A DNA stretch of 5,791 nt from Opitutaceae bacterium. GTDB taxonomy: Bacteria; Verrucomicrobiota; Verrucomicrobiia; Opitutales; Opitutaceae. Made by a program: the position numbers and the translations under genes. The notes under the pieces were generated by a model. The model worked only from the letters and a program-made list of their open reading frames with translations, made no database searches and was not told where the DNA came from. The DNA is taken from assembly GCA_009919985.1 (NCBI GenBank), contig RGAX01000178.1:1-5791 (forward strand), written 5' to 3'. Positions 1 to 5,791 of the stretch are shown piece by piece (positions within the stretch are counted from its first letter, which is position 1; the number at the start of each line of letters is the position of its first letter).

Positions 1-332
1 GGGGTTTTGCCCGTGTGCTTGTGCAGGCTGTTGAGCACACCGCTGGCTCGCATGAATGGCCAGACAGAACCCACCCCGTGGATCAATACGAGATCGTTTT
101 GGTCGGGCCGCATCTGTTCAGCCAGCAGCGGCGAGATCTTGTCAGGCTGGAGCAGGGTCTCAAGGCTCTTGTAGAGCTGCTGCTGGCCCCGGCTCTTTTC
201 CATCTCGAACGACTTTTCGAGCACACCACGTTTCTTGAGGTACTCGATCATGAAGTCAAACAGATTTACGCTGGTGAGCCTGATGCCGGGCTTCTGCATT
301 GGGATGCGTTGCAGCAGGAACTCGATGCGGTC
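1..332 (-). CDS. brxB: BrxB (DUF1788) BREX phage-defence protein, internal fragment truncated at both ends
   Basis: Read on the minus strand from 332 to 3, this stretch encodes 110 uninterrupted residues, and the frame continues off the left edge. It resembles the middle of BrxB/DUF1788: DRIEFLLQRI, then VNLFDFMIEYLKKRGVLEK, and the most diagnostic block HGVGSVWPFMRASGVLNSLH near positions 15-75, just before the expected TPLVLFYPG-type segment that lies off the window. BrxB is a small cytoplasmic protein of about 200 residues, required in several BREX subtypes that block phage replication; its biochemical role is not settled. About 50 N-terminal residues expected from the family are missing. 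Beyond 332 the minus frame stays open only to a stop at 450-452, reads as the antisense of DUF1585, and offers no convincing start. The first in-frame ATG (297-299) is inside the conserved domain. In a type 1 BREX order, brxC would lie off the left edge and brxA would be expected where the DUF1585 gene now sits. Recognition is from memory of the family, not from a search. Confidence 0.78.
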
Positions 333-335
333 GGT
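321..335. other. Abrupt breakpoint between brxB fragment and DUF1592-family gene fragment
   Basis: BrxB-like coding on the minus strand extends up to about 332, and DUF1588/DUF1585-like coding on the plus strand begins at about 324. The bases CGATGCGGTC (323-332) are read as D-R-I-E in BrxB and as D-A-V in the other gene, each fitting its own family. Beyond this point neither family continues. Such a short shared stretch is typical of a microhomology-mediated join, whether a genomic rearrangement or an amplification or assembly chimera. The sequence alone cannot tell these apart. No inverted terminal repeat, target-site duplication or integrase gene is visible. Confidence 0.65.
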
Positions 336-638
336 CGTTGGCGCACGGTCGAGGAGCGGCTTCCGGTTGATGCAACAGGTGGCTTCCCGGATGGCTCGAA
401 GTTTGAAGGTGTCGCTGGTCTGGAGCAGGCGCTCCTCTCGCGGCCGGATTTATTCGCGGCGACGCTGACAGAAAAACTTCTTACCTTCGCCCTCGGCCGC
501 GGCGTCGAGTTGTCCGACGCTCCCGCCGTCCGCGCGATCGTGCGTCGCGCCGAAGCGGAGAATTTTCGTTTCTCCGCTCTTATTCTTGGTATCGTCAACA
601 GTCCGCCCTTTCAGATGCGTCGTACCCCTAAACCATGA
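324..638 (+). pseudogene. C-terminal fragment (DUF1588 end plus DUF1585) of a planctomycete-type DUF1592-family protein
   Basis: Only the last 104 or so residues of a much larger protein (usually about 800 residues, DUF1587-DUF1595-DUF1592-DUF1588-DUF1585) are present. The fragment begins with DAVGRWRTVEE, the end of DUF1588. It continues with VDATGGFPDGSKFEG, the start of DUF1585, then LTEKLLTFALGRGVE and RFSALILGIVNSPPFQMRR, a classic DUF1585 C-terminus. The frame is open upstream to a GTG at 15, but residues encoded by 15-323 show no DUF1592 or DUF1588 features, and that DNA reads as BrxB on the other strand. The conserved CxxCH of DUF1588, expected about 20 residues before DAVGRWR, is missing. 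The stop codon overlaps the next start (ATGA, 635-638), so the intact gene was translationally coupled to the DUF1552 gene. Family members are exported and found beside DUF1552 genes; their substrate is unknown. The gene is broken here, unless the break is a sequencing or assembly artefact, in which case this is the 3' part of a normal gene. Confidence 0.82.
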
Positions 639-1993
639 GCTCGTTCGTCTCCAAAAAAGCCCTGCCTCGTCGTACTTTTCTGCGTGGAATGGGAGCTGCG
701 TTGTCGCTCCCTTTGCTCGACGCGATGATTCCTGCAGCCACGGCCGCGACGAAGACGGCGGCTCTACCGGTCCGTCGTCTCGGTTATGTTTTTATGCCGA
801 TGGGCTGTGACCAGTCCCGCTGGACGCCGCGCGGCACCGATGGAAAATTAAGCGAGCTTTCGCCCATTCTAGCATCGCTCGCGCCTCACCGCGAACACGT
901 CACGGCTTTTACCAATCTCGAACTGCGTAACGCCTACCCCGGTTCGCACGCCACATCCAACTCCTCGTTCCTGAGCGCCGCCAAAGCCAAACACACCGAA
1001 AGCTCCGACTACTATCTCGGCACCACCGCCGACCAACTCGCAGCGCGACAACTTGGTCGCGAGACTCAGCTCGCTTCCCTCGAACTCTCGATGGACATGC
1101 TTCAGACCACCGGCCAGTGCGACAACGGCTACGCCTGTGTTTACCAAAATAACCTTTCCTGGTCCTCACCGACCACTCCGCTTCCTTCTGAGGCGCATCC
1201 GCGCATCGTCTTTGAGCGCTTATTTGGCGAAGGCGGTAGCCTGGTCGAGCGTCGCGCCTCGCTCCGTCAGCGCGCCAGTTTGCTCGATTGGATTACCGAG
1301 GATATTTCCAGTCTGAAACGGCAATTAGGTCCGGCCGACCGAGCCAAAATCGCCGAATATCTCGACACCGTCCGCGAAGTCGAACGGCGCATCCAAAAAG
1401 CCGAAGCCGATGTCGCCCAGAGCTCGCTCCCGCCCGATCTTGAGCGTCCGCTAGGCGTCCCATCCTCTTACACCGAGCACGCCAAACTCATGTTTGATCT
1501 GCAAGTCCTCGCCATGCAGGGCGACATCACCCGAGTGACGACTTTCCAGCTGGCGCGAGAAACGAGCAACCGTACCTACGCGGTCGAGACTGGCGTCGCC
1601 GACCCACATCATCCGCTTTCCCACCACGGCAACGACCCAGACAAAATCGCGCGTATGGCCAAGATCAACGCCTTCCACGTCTCGCTTTTTGCTTATTTTC
1701 TAGAGCGCCTGAAGGCCACGCCCGAGGGTAACGGCACACTCTTGGATCACTCTTTGCTGCTCTACGGCAGCGGCATTGGAAACCCCAACGTACACGACCA
1801 CACCAACCTGCCAATCCTCGTTGCCGGTGGCGCGGCGGGCGGCATGAAGGGCGATCGACACATCCGCTACGACAAGCCCGTGCCGCTCGCCAATCTACAT
1901 CTTACGCTGCTCGACAAAGTGGGCGTGAACATCGAGCGCTTCGGCGACAGCTCCGGCAAGATTACCGATCTGTTTACCCCGCTTAGCGTATGA
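635..1993 (+). CDS. DUF1552 family protein with Tat signal peptide
   Basis: This is a complete 452-residue protein of normal length for DUF1552. It opens with a twin-arginine signal: RRTFLRG at residues 12-18, a hydrophobic stretch at 19-34, and a likely cleavage near ATA (35-37). Export in a folded state by the Tat system is therefore expected. The mature part has family blocks including GSHATSNSSFLSAAKAK (103-119), CDNGYACVYQNNLSWSS (162-178), LMFDLQVLAMQGDITRV (285-301), HHPLSHHGND (325-334) and LLLYGSGIGNPNVHDH (374-389). The histidine- and aspartate-rich blocks resemble those of the DUF1501/alkaline-phosphatase-like group, so metal binding is possible, but this is inference. An amphipathic, charged helix lies around 205-262. 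The start is fixed by the ATGA overlap with the upstream DUF1585 stop; no clear Shine-Dalgarno is visible, consistent with translational coupling. Genes of this family typically sit directly after DUF1592-type genes, as here, and their substrate is not known. The family call is firm and the function is unassigned. Confidence 0.92.
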   Translation: MSSFVSKKALPRRTFLRGMGAALSLPLLDAMIPAATAATKTAALPVRRLGYVFMPMGCDQSRWTPRGTDGKLSELSPILASLAPHREHVTAFTNLELRNAYPGSHATSNSSFLSAAKAKHTESSDYYLGTTADQLAARQLGRETQLASLELSMDMLQTTGQCDNGYACVYQNNLSWSSPTTPLPSEAHPRIVFERLFGEGGSLVERRASLRQRASLLDWITEDISSLKRQLGPADRAKIAEYLDTVREVERRIQKAEADVAQSSLPPDLERPLGVPSSYTEHAKLMFDLQVLAMQGDITRVTTFQLARETSNRTYAVETGVADPHHPLSHHGNDPDKIARMAKINAFHVSLFAYFLERLKATPEGNGTLLDHSLLLYGSGIGNPNVHDHTNLPILVAGGAAGGMKGDRHIRYDKPVPLANLHLTLLDKVGVNIERFGDSSGKITDLFTPLSV

Positions 1994-2000
1994 AGGGTGG
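1994..2000 (+). promoter_or_regulatory. Possible ribosome binding site for the ankyrin gene
   Basis: A purine-rich AGGGTGG directly follows the DUF1552 stop codon. It lies about 8 bases before the ATG at 2009 (about 5 before GTG 2006) and overlaps the alternative GTG at 1997. This spacing supports ATG 2009 as the start and makes GTG 1997 unlikely. The match to the anti-Shine-Dalgarno is partial. Confidence 0.4.
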
Positions 2001-2008
2001 CTCGCGTG

Positions 2009-3436
2009 ATGAAACAAAAATCTCTTCCACACCGTTTGTCCGGCTCACGCGTTGGGTGCTCGCTTAGCTTGCTCGCGGTTTTGGCGGGCTTCGTCTGGAG
2101 CGCAGCGTGCGCGCAGGCCTCGGAGGCGATGTTGAACGCCGTGCAAGCCGCGGATCTAGCGCTCGTGCGTCGCTTGCTCGCGGCGGAACCGGCGTCCGCG
2201 CATATGCCCAATCGTTACGGCGTCACCCCGCTCGCGCTCGCGTGTACCAATGGTGACTCCGCTACAGTGGACGTGCTCCTTGCCGCCGGCGCCGACGCTA
2301 ACCGTGCTCTTCTCGGCGGTGAAACTCCCCTCATGACCGCCGCGCGCACGGGTCGGATCTCGGTCGTGACCTCACTCCTCGCGCATGGGGCCGTCGTTGA
2401 TGCCAAACTGCCCAGCGGGCAAACCGCCCTGATGTGGGCCGCCGCCGAGGGGCATACAGCCGTGGTCGCGGCGCTCATCGCCGCCAAGGCTGATGTGACG
2501 GCGCAGGTTCCCACCGGCCTCAACGCCTTGCTCTTCGCGGTTCGTGCGGGTCACATCGAGACTGTGCGGGTGTTGTTAAAAACGGGCTTGGACATCAACG
2601 CGGTCACCGCTCCGACTAAGACTGGCAACAAGCTGCCCAAGCGCGGCAACAGTGCGCTCACGCTGGCCGTGGAAAATGGCCACTTTGAAGTGGCTTCTGT
2701 GCTCCTCGATCTCGGCGCCGTTCCCAATGACCTGCGCTCCGGTTACGCTCCGTTGCATATTCTTGCGTGGATTCGCAAACCCGACATTGGCGAGGACGAA
2801 GGTGATCCTATTCCTGAGGACCACGGCAACGTCACCAGCGAGCAACTCATCCGCAAGCTCGTCGCTCATGGCGCCGATGTGAACCTGCGTCTCACCGGCG
2901 GCCCCTCCGGCGGTGGCCGCATCAACCGCAAAGGCTGCACGCCCTTTATGTTGGCGGCGGACACGGCGGACCTCGCATTTATGAAACTCCTCGTCGAGCT
3001 CGGCGCCGATCCTAAGATCACAAATGTGGACGGTTGCACTCCGTTGATGGCGGCGGCCGGACTTGGCACGCGTTCCGCCGAAGAAGAAGCCGGCACCGAC
3101 GAGGAAGCGGTGGCGGCCTGCAATTATCTGCTCGGGCTCGGCGCGGACATCGATGCGGTTTCAAAAAATGGTGATACGGCGATGCACGGCGCAGGCTTCG
3201 CCAACTTCCCGAAAGTCGTGAAATTTTTAGACGCAAAAGGCGCGAAGATCGAAATCTGGAATCAAAAAAACCAACGCGGCTGGACGCCGTTGCTGGTGGC
3301 GGAAGGGCATCGCTATGGGAATTTTAAACCCTCGTTTGAGACAATCGCGGCCTTTCACGAAGTGATGCGCTCCCATGGACTGACGCCGCCCGAACCGACG
3401 CCGCCGGTCGCAGAAATCGGCTACAAGCAGCTCTGA
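2009..3436 (+). CDS. Exported ankyrin-repeat protein
   Basis: This is a complete 475-residue protein when started at ATG 2009; a longer GTG start at 1997 would add MARV and overlap the putative ribosome binding site. It has a Sec-type signal peptide: basic residues at 2-15, a hydrophobic core CSLSLLAVLAGFVWSAACA at about 17-35, and likely cleavage after AQA (35-37). The mature part is nearly all ankyrin repeats, about ten, with TPL-type helix starts near residues 68 (YGVTPLALA), 103 (GGETPL), 136 (GQTALMWAA), 169, 212 (NSALTLA), 244, 308 (GCTPFMLAA), 341 (GCTPLMAAA), 387 and 423 (GWTPLL). A preceding half-repeat begins at about 39. Two repeats are interrupted, by an acidic insert (about 252-278) plus a glycine-rich one (296-307), and by an acidic insert (354-371). 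Ankyrin repeats mediate protein binding, so an extracytoplasmic partner or scaffold role is plausible. The gene is 15 bases downstream of the DUF1552 stop and probably in the same operon. The DUF1552 protein is a candidate partner, but only by proximity. No catalytic domain is visible. Confidence 0.92.
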   Translation: MKQKSLPHRLSGSRVGCSLSLLAVLAGFVWSAACAQASEAMLNAVQAADLALVRRLLAAEPASAHMPNRYGVTPLALACTNGDSATVDVLLAAGADANRALLGGETPLMTAARTGRISVVTSLLAHGAVVDAKLPSGQTALMWAAAEGHTAVVAALIAAKADVTAQVPTGLNALLFAVRAGHIETVRVLLKTGLDINAVTAPTKTGNKLPKRGNSALTLAVENGHFEVASVLLDLGAVPNDLRSGYAPLHILAWIRKPDIGEDEGDPIPEDHGNVTSEQLIRKLVAHGADVNLRLTGGPSGGGRINRKGCTPFMLAADTADLAFMKLLVELGADPKITNVDGCTPLMAAAGLGTRSAEEEAGTDEEAVAACNYLLGLGADIDAVSKNGDTAMHGAGFANFPKVVKFLDAKGAKIEIWNQKNQRGWTPLLVAEGHRYGNFKPSFETIAAFHEVMRSHGLTPPEPTPPVAEIGYKQL

Positions 3437-3438
3437 TT

Positions 3439-3475
3439 GCCTCGGCCCCGTCGGTGCGACCCACCGAGACGAGGC
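3439..3475. terminator. Hairpin between convergent genes, possible bidirectional terminator
   Basis: GCCTCG (3439-3444) pairs with CGAGGC (3470-3475), and inside it TCGGTG (3451-3456) pairs with CACCGA (3462-3467) around a 5-base loop. The two stems are separated by an asymmetric internal loop (6 and 2 bases). The structure fills the 42-base gap between the ankyrin stop and the stop of the minus-strand gene. No strong T-run follows on either strand (only GCGTTAATT on the plus side), so intrinsic termination may be weak. Confidence 0.5.
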
Positions 3476-3478
3476 GCG

Positions 3479-5791
3479 TTAATTCAGGAATATCGCCTCG
3501 TTGGTCTGGAAGAGGGCGTGGGCGAGTTTGGTCCAAGCGTCGAGAGGGGCACGATTTTCGTTGAGCGCGAAGCCGCCGGGCGGCCGGTTGTCCATGCCGC
3601 CTTTTTTCATACTGGCCATCTGGGCGGCGCGTTGGGTTTGGCGTTGTTGTTTGCGGGATTCTTCGGCGCGAGCGGAGATGGGCGCGAGCGGGAGGTCGAG
3701 GGCGAGGCCGGCGGGATTAGCTTTCACGTAGCGGAGGCCAAGGGCGATTTCTTGCTCGCTGGGCGGGCGTTGGTAGATGGCGAGGTACAGGGAGGTGACG
3801 CGTTCTTGGTCGCTTGTAAGGTCCGCAAATTCAGGGCGGTGCGTAAGACGGCGGGCCGTTTCGACGACGAGCGGGCTGTTCATGAGAAACAAGGCTTGGG
3901 CTGGGACGATCGTCTCGTAACGGCGACCGCTGGGCAGATCGGGGTTTGGGAAGTCGAACTGTGTGAGGAGTTCAGGTGGGTTGCGCCGGTCGATATAGGT
4001 GTAGACGGCGCGCCGGGTGGCAAATTCCTCGGTGCCCATCGGGATCGAGCGGCCGCCGAGTTTGGGCTCGAGGGTGCCGGCGATGGCGAGGAGTGAATCG
4101 TGGAGTTGCTCGAAATCGAGCCGGCGGACGGGGGCGCGCCAGAGGTAGCGATTGTTGGGGTCTTGCTCGGCGTACTTGGGGTTGTTGGCAGAGCTTTGTT
4201 GGTAGGTAGCGCTGAGGACGATGAGGCGGTGAAGTTTTTTGATGGACCAACCATCTTCGACAAAGCGACTCGCGAGGTAGTCGAGGAGTTCGGGGTGGCT
4301 GGGCGGGGCGGACATGTTGCCGAGGTCGTCGGGGGTGGGAACGAAACCGGTGCCGAAGTGTTGTTGCCAAACGCGGTTGACGAGGACGCGCGCGGTCATG
4401 GGGTTTTTGGGGTCGGCGATAGCGAGGGCGAGCGGGAGGCGGCCGCTGCCTTCGTGCCATTCGGGGCGCTTCTTGGGATCGGGTGAAAGAATTTCGAGGA
4501 AACGACGGGGGACGATGGGGCCTTTGTTTTGAGCTTCGCCGCGGATTAGAACGGCGTAATCACGAGAACGGGTAATGTCGGTTACGACGGCGGCGCGGGC
4601 GGGCGAGCCCGGGTGGTTGGAGTCAAGGTCGCCGATTTCGCGTTGGATGCGGGTTTCTTCGCGAACGAGTTCTTTACGTTTCTCGGCATCTTTTTCGCGG
4701 GATTTTCGGAAGGTGGCGTACCGGGTTTCGAGGTCGTCGGCTTGGAGTTTGAGGGCGTCGGATTTAGCGAGGTAATCGAGGAGCTCGGGCGTTTTGGGGA
4801 TTTTGGCAAAGAGGGTGGGTTGGTCGCGGGCGTACTTGGGTTCGTTGAGATTGGCGAAGACGCCGTAGAGCGAGTAGTAATCTTTGGTGGGAATGGGGTC
4901 GAATTTGTGGTCGTGGCAACGCGCGCAGGAGACGGTGAGGCCAAGGAAGGCTTTGCTGGTGACGTCGATGCGGTCGTTGATGATGTCGTGGGAGACACCG
5001 TTGAATTTGTTACCAAGGGAAAGGAAACCGAGGGCGGCGAGGGAGCGTTGGTCGAGCGGGGGCTCGGCGTCGGGGTTTTTAGTTTTGGATTTCTTGATGG
5101 CCGCGGCGAGTAGGCGATCGGCGGCGAGTTGCTCAACGATGAATTGGTTGTAGGGAAGATCGCGGTTGAAGGCGTCGATGACGTAGTCGCGATAGGTCCA
5201 GGCGTTGGGGTAACGGAGGTCCTCGCGGCCCTTGGCGTCGCCTTTAGTGTCGGAGTAGCGGGCGACATCGAGCCAGTAGCGGCCCCAACGTTCGCCGTAG
5301 GAGGGGGAGGCGAGGAGGCGATCGACGAGTTGGGCGTAAGCGTCAGGCGCGGGGTCGGCTATAAAGGCGTTGATCTCCGCGGCGGTGGGCGGGAGGCCGG
5401 TGAGATCGAAGCAGAGGCGGCGGATAAGGGCGCGCCGATCGGCGGCGGGGTTGGGGGTGAGGCCGTGATCTTGGAGGGTCGCGAGAATGAAAGTGTCGAC
5501 TGGGTTTTGGATCCAGGTGGCGTCGGCCGGGGTGGCAGGAGCAGGGAGCGCGGGTTTCTTGACGGGTTGGAATGCCCAATGGTTTTTGCCGATGCCGCCG
5601 TAGGTGGTTATGGCGCCGGGTTTGGTGGCTGCGGGTACGCGCGGATCAGGGGCTCCGCGGCGGACCCATTCGGTGAGGTCGGCGATTTGGGCGTCAGTGA
5701 GTTTTTTGCCCTTAGGGGGCATCTGGAGTTCCTCGTCTTTATAACTGATGGCTGTGATGAGGAGACTCTCGTTGGGTTGGCCGGGAATGAG
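3479..5791 (-). CDS. Planctomycete-type cytochrome c protein, PSCyt1 (partial)-DUF1549-DUF1553
   Basis: This minus-strand gene is open for 770 codons to the right edge, so its 5' end is missing. Visible residues 1-23 (LIPGQPNESLLITAISYKDE...) are the C-terminal half of a PSCyt1 cytochrome domain and lead into QMPPKGKKL (23-31). The methionine at 5720-5722 is the conserved MPP, a likely heme axial ligand, and not the start codon. DUF1549/PSCyt2 follows at about 71-314: NHWAFQPVKKP, LCFDLTGLPPT, YGERWGRYWLDVARYSD, and the heme-binding CARCHDHKFDPI at 289-300 (DNA 4892-4927). A charged, probably coiled-coil linker occupies about 341-389. DUF1553/PSD1 runs from about 444 to the end: NPMTARVLVNRVWQQHFG, DDLGNM, PPSHPELLDYLA, DGWSIKKLHRLIVLSATYQQ, RRLDFEQLHDSLLAI and ALFLMNSPLVV. 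A Q/R/M-rich stretch at about 706-733 precedes the terminal ALFQTNEAIFLN. The protein is expected outside the cytoplasm because its heme sites need c-type maturation there; the signal peptide lies off the window. Such genes usually pair with DUF1501 genes, and none is visible here. Their substrate is unknown. Confidence 0.93.
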   Translation of the reverse strand, partial: LIPGQPNESLLITAISYKDEELQMPPKGKKLTDAQIADLTEWVRRGAPDPRVPAATKPGAITTYGGIGKNHWAFQPVKKPALPAPATPADATWIQNPVDTFILATLQDHGLTPNPAADRRALIRRLCFDLTGLPPTAAEINAFIADPAPDAYAQLVDRLLASPSYGERWGRYWLDVARYSDTKGDAKGREDLRYPNAWTYRDYVIDAFNRDLPYNQFIVEQLAADRLLAAAIKKSKTKNPDAEPPLDQRSLAALGFLSLGNKFNGVSHDIINDRIDVTSKAFLGLTVSCARCHDHKFDPIPTKDYYSLYGVFANLNEPKYARDQPTLFAKIPKTPELLDYLAKSDALKLQADDLETRYATFRKSREKDAEKRKELVREETRIQREIGDLDSNHPGSPARAAVVTDITRSRDYAVLIRGEAQNKGPIVPRRFLEILSPDPKKRPEWHEGSGRLPLALAIADPKNPMTARVLVNRVWQQHFGTGFVPTPDDLGNMSAPPSHPELLDYLASRFVEDGWSIKKLHRLIVLSATYQQSSANNPKYAEQDPNNRYLWRAPVRRLDFEQLHDSLLAIAGTLEPKLGGRSIPMGTEEFATRRAVYTYIDRRNPPELLTQFDFPNPDLPSGRRYETIVPAQALFLMNSPLVVETARRLTHRPEFADLTSDQERVTSLYLAIYQRPPSEQEIALGLRYVKANPAGLALDLPLAPISARAEESRKQQRQTQRAAQMASMKKGGMDNRPPGGFALNENRAPLDAWTKLAHALFQTNEAIFLN

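Noticed and set aside
266..598. A 110-residue minus-strand ORF rich in S, R and A
   Set aside because: It lies in another frame antisense to the DUF1585 fragment, has low-complexity composition, and is not the BrxB frame.
15..638. A single 207-residue plus-strand protein starting at GTG 15
   Set aside because: Only the part from about 324 shows DUF1588/DUF1585 features; the upstream part is antisense of BrxB coding, so the GTG start is not credible.
1..700. Insertion sequence or integrase-type element explaining the breakpoint
   Set aside because: I found no terminal inverted repeats, direct repeats, transposase motifs or tRNA gene around the junction.
1997..2008. GTG 1997 as start of the ankyrin protein
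   Set aside because: The AGGGTGG that could serve as ribosome binding site overlaps this GTG; ATG 2009 gives a better-spaced start and a normal signal peptide.
2096..2125. Possible lipobox (SAAC) in the ankyrin protein's signal peptide
   Set aside because: The residue three positions before the cysteine is serine rather than Leu/Val/Ile, and a good AQA cleavage site lies just downstream, so a lipoprotein is unlikely though not excluded.
3437..4096. A 219-residue plus-strand ORF directly after the ankyrin gene
   Set aside because: It is wholly antisense to the DUF1553 domain, covers the intergenic hairpin, and its glycine/glutamate-rich composition is typical of a shadow of GC-rich coding sequence.
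4613..5113. A 166-residue plus-strand ORF rich in G, V, E and F
   Set aside because: It is antisense to the heme motif region and linker of the DUF1549/DUF1553 gene, which has clear conserved motifs; no family features of its own.
4582..5268. A 228-residue minus-strand ORF very rich in S, T and P
   Set aside because: It is an alternative frame of the same strand as the DUF1549 gene; its composition is an artefact of the codon third-position bias.

Overview
The window looks like DNA from a Verrucomicrobia- or Planctomycetes-type bacterium; an Opitutales-like verrucomicrobium is my best guess. Three kinds of gene point that way: a DUF1585 tail of a DUF1592/DUF1588/DUF1585 protein, a Tat-exported DUF1552 protein, and a PSCyt1-DUF1549-DUF1553 cytochrome. 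These families are strongly expanded in the PVC group and some Acidobacteria. The DNA is moderately GC-rich and densely coded. I see no RNA genes, CRISPR arrays or insertion sequences, and no gene-free stretch over 300 bases.

Layout: (a) Positions 1-332, minus strand: an internal piece of BrxB (DUF1788), a component of BREX phage-defence systems. It lacks its N-terminus at the right and runs off the window at the left. (b) Positions 324-638, plus strand: the C-terminal DUF1585 end of a DUF1592-family protein, broken at its N-terminal side. The two fragments meet within about 10 bases (323-332), where the same bases read sensibly as BrxB on one strand and as DUF1588/DUF1585 on the other. This is either a real rearrangement at short homology or a chimeric join made during amplification or assembly. 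(c) 635-1993, plus: a complete DUF1552 protein with a Tat signal, overlapping the DUF1585 stop by ATGA. (d) 2009-3436, plus: a complete exported ankyrin-repeat protein, 15 bases downstream. (e) 3439-3475: a hairpin between convergent genes. (f) 3479-5791, minus: most of a PSCyt1-DUF1549-DUF1553 protein whose start lies beyond the right edge.

The plus-strand genes form a compact operon (DUF1592-type, DUF1552, ankyrin), and all visible complete products appear to be exported. The convergent minus-strand gene belongs to the second common planctomycete-type c-type cytochrome system, which is usually paired with a DUF1501 protein rather than DUF1552. Two related but distinct exported systems of unknown substrate therefore lie tail to tail. 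The biochemical role of either system is not established, and I do not assign one. The most notable points are the BREX fragment and its abrupt antiparallel junction with the DUF1592-type gene.
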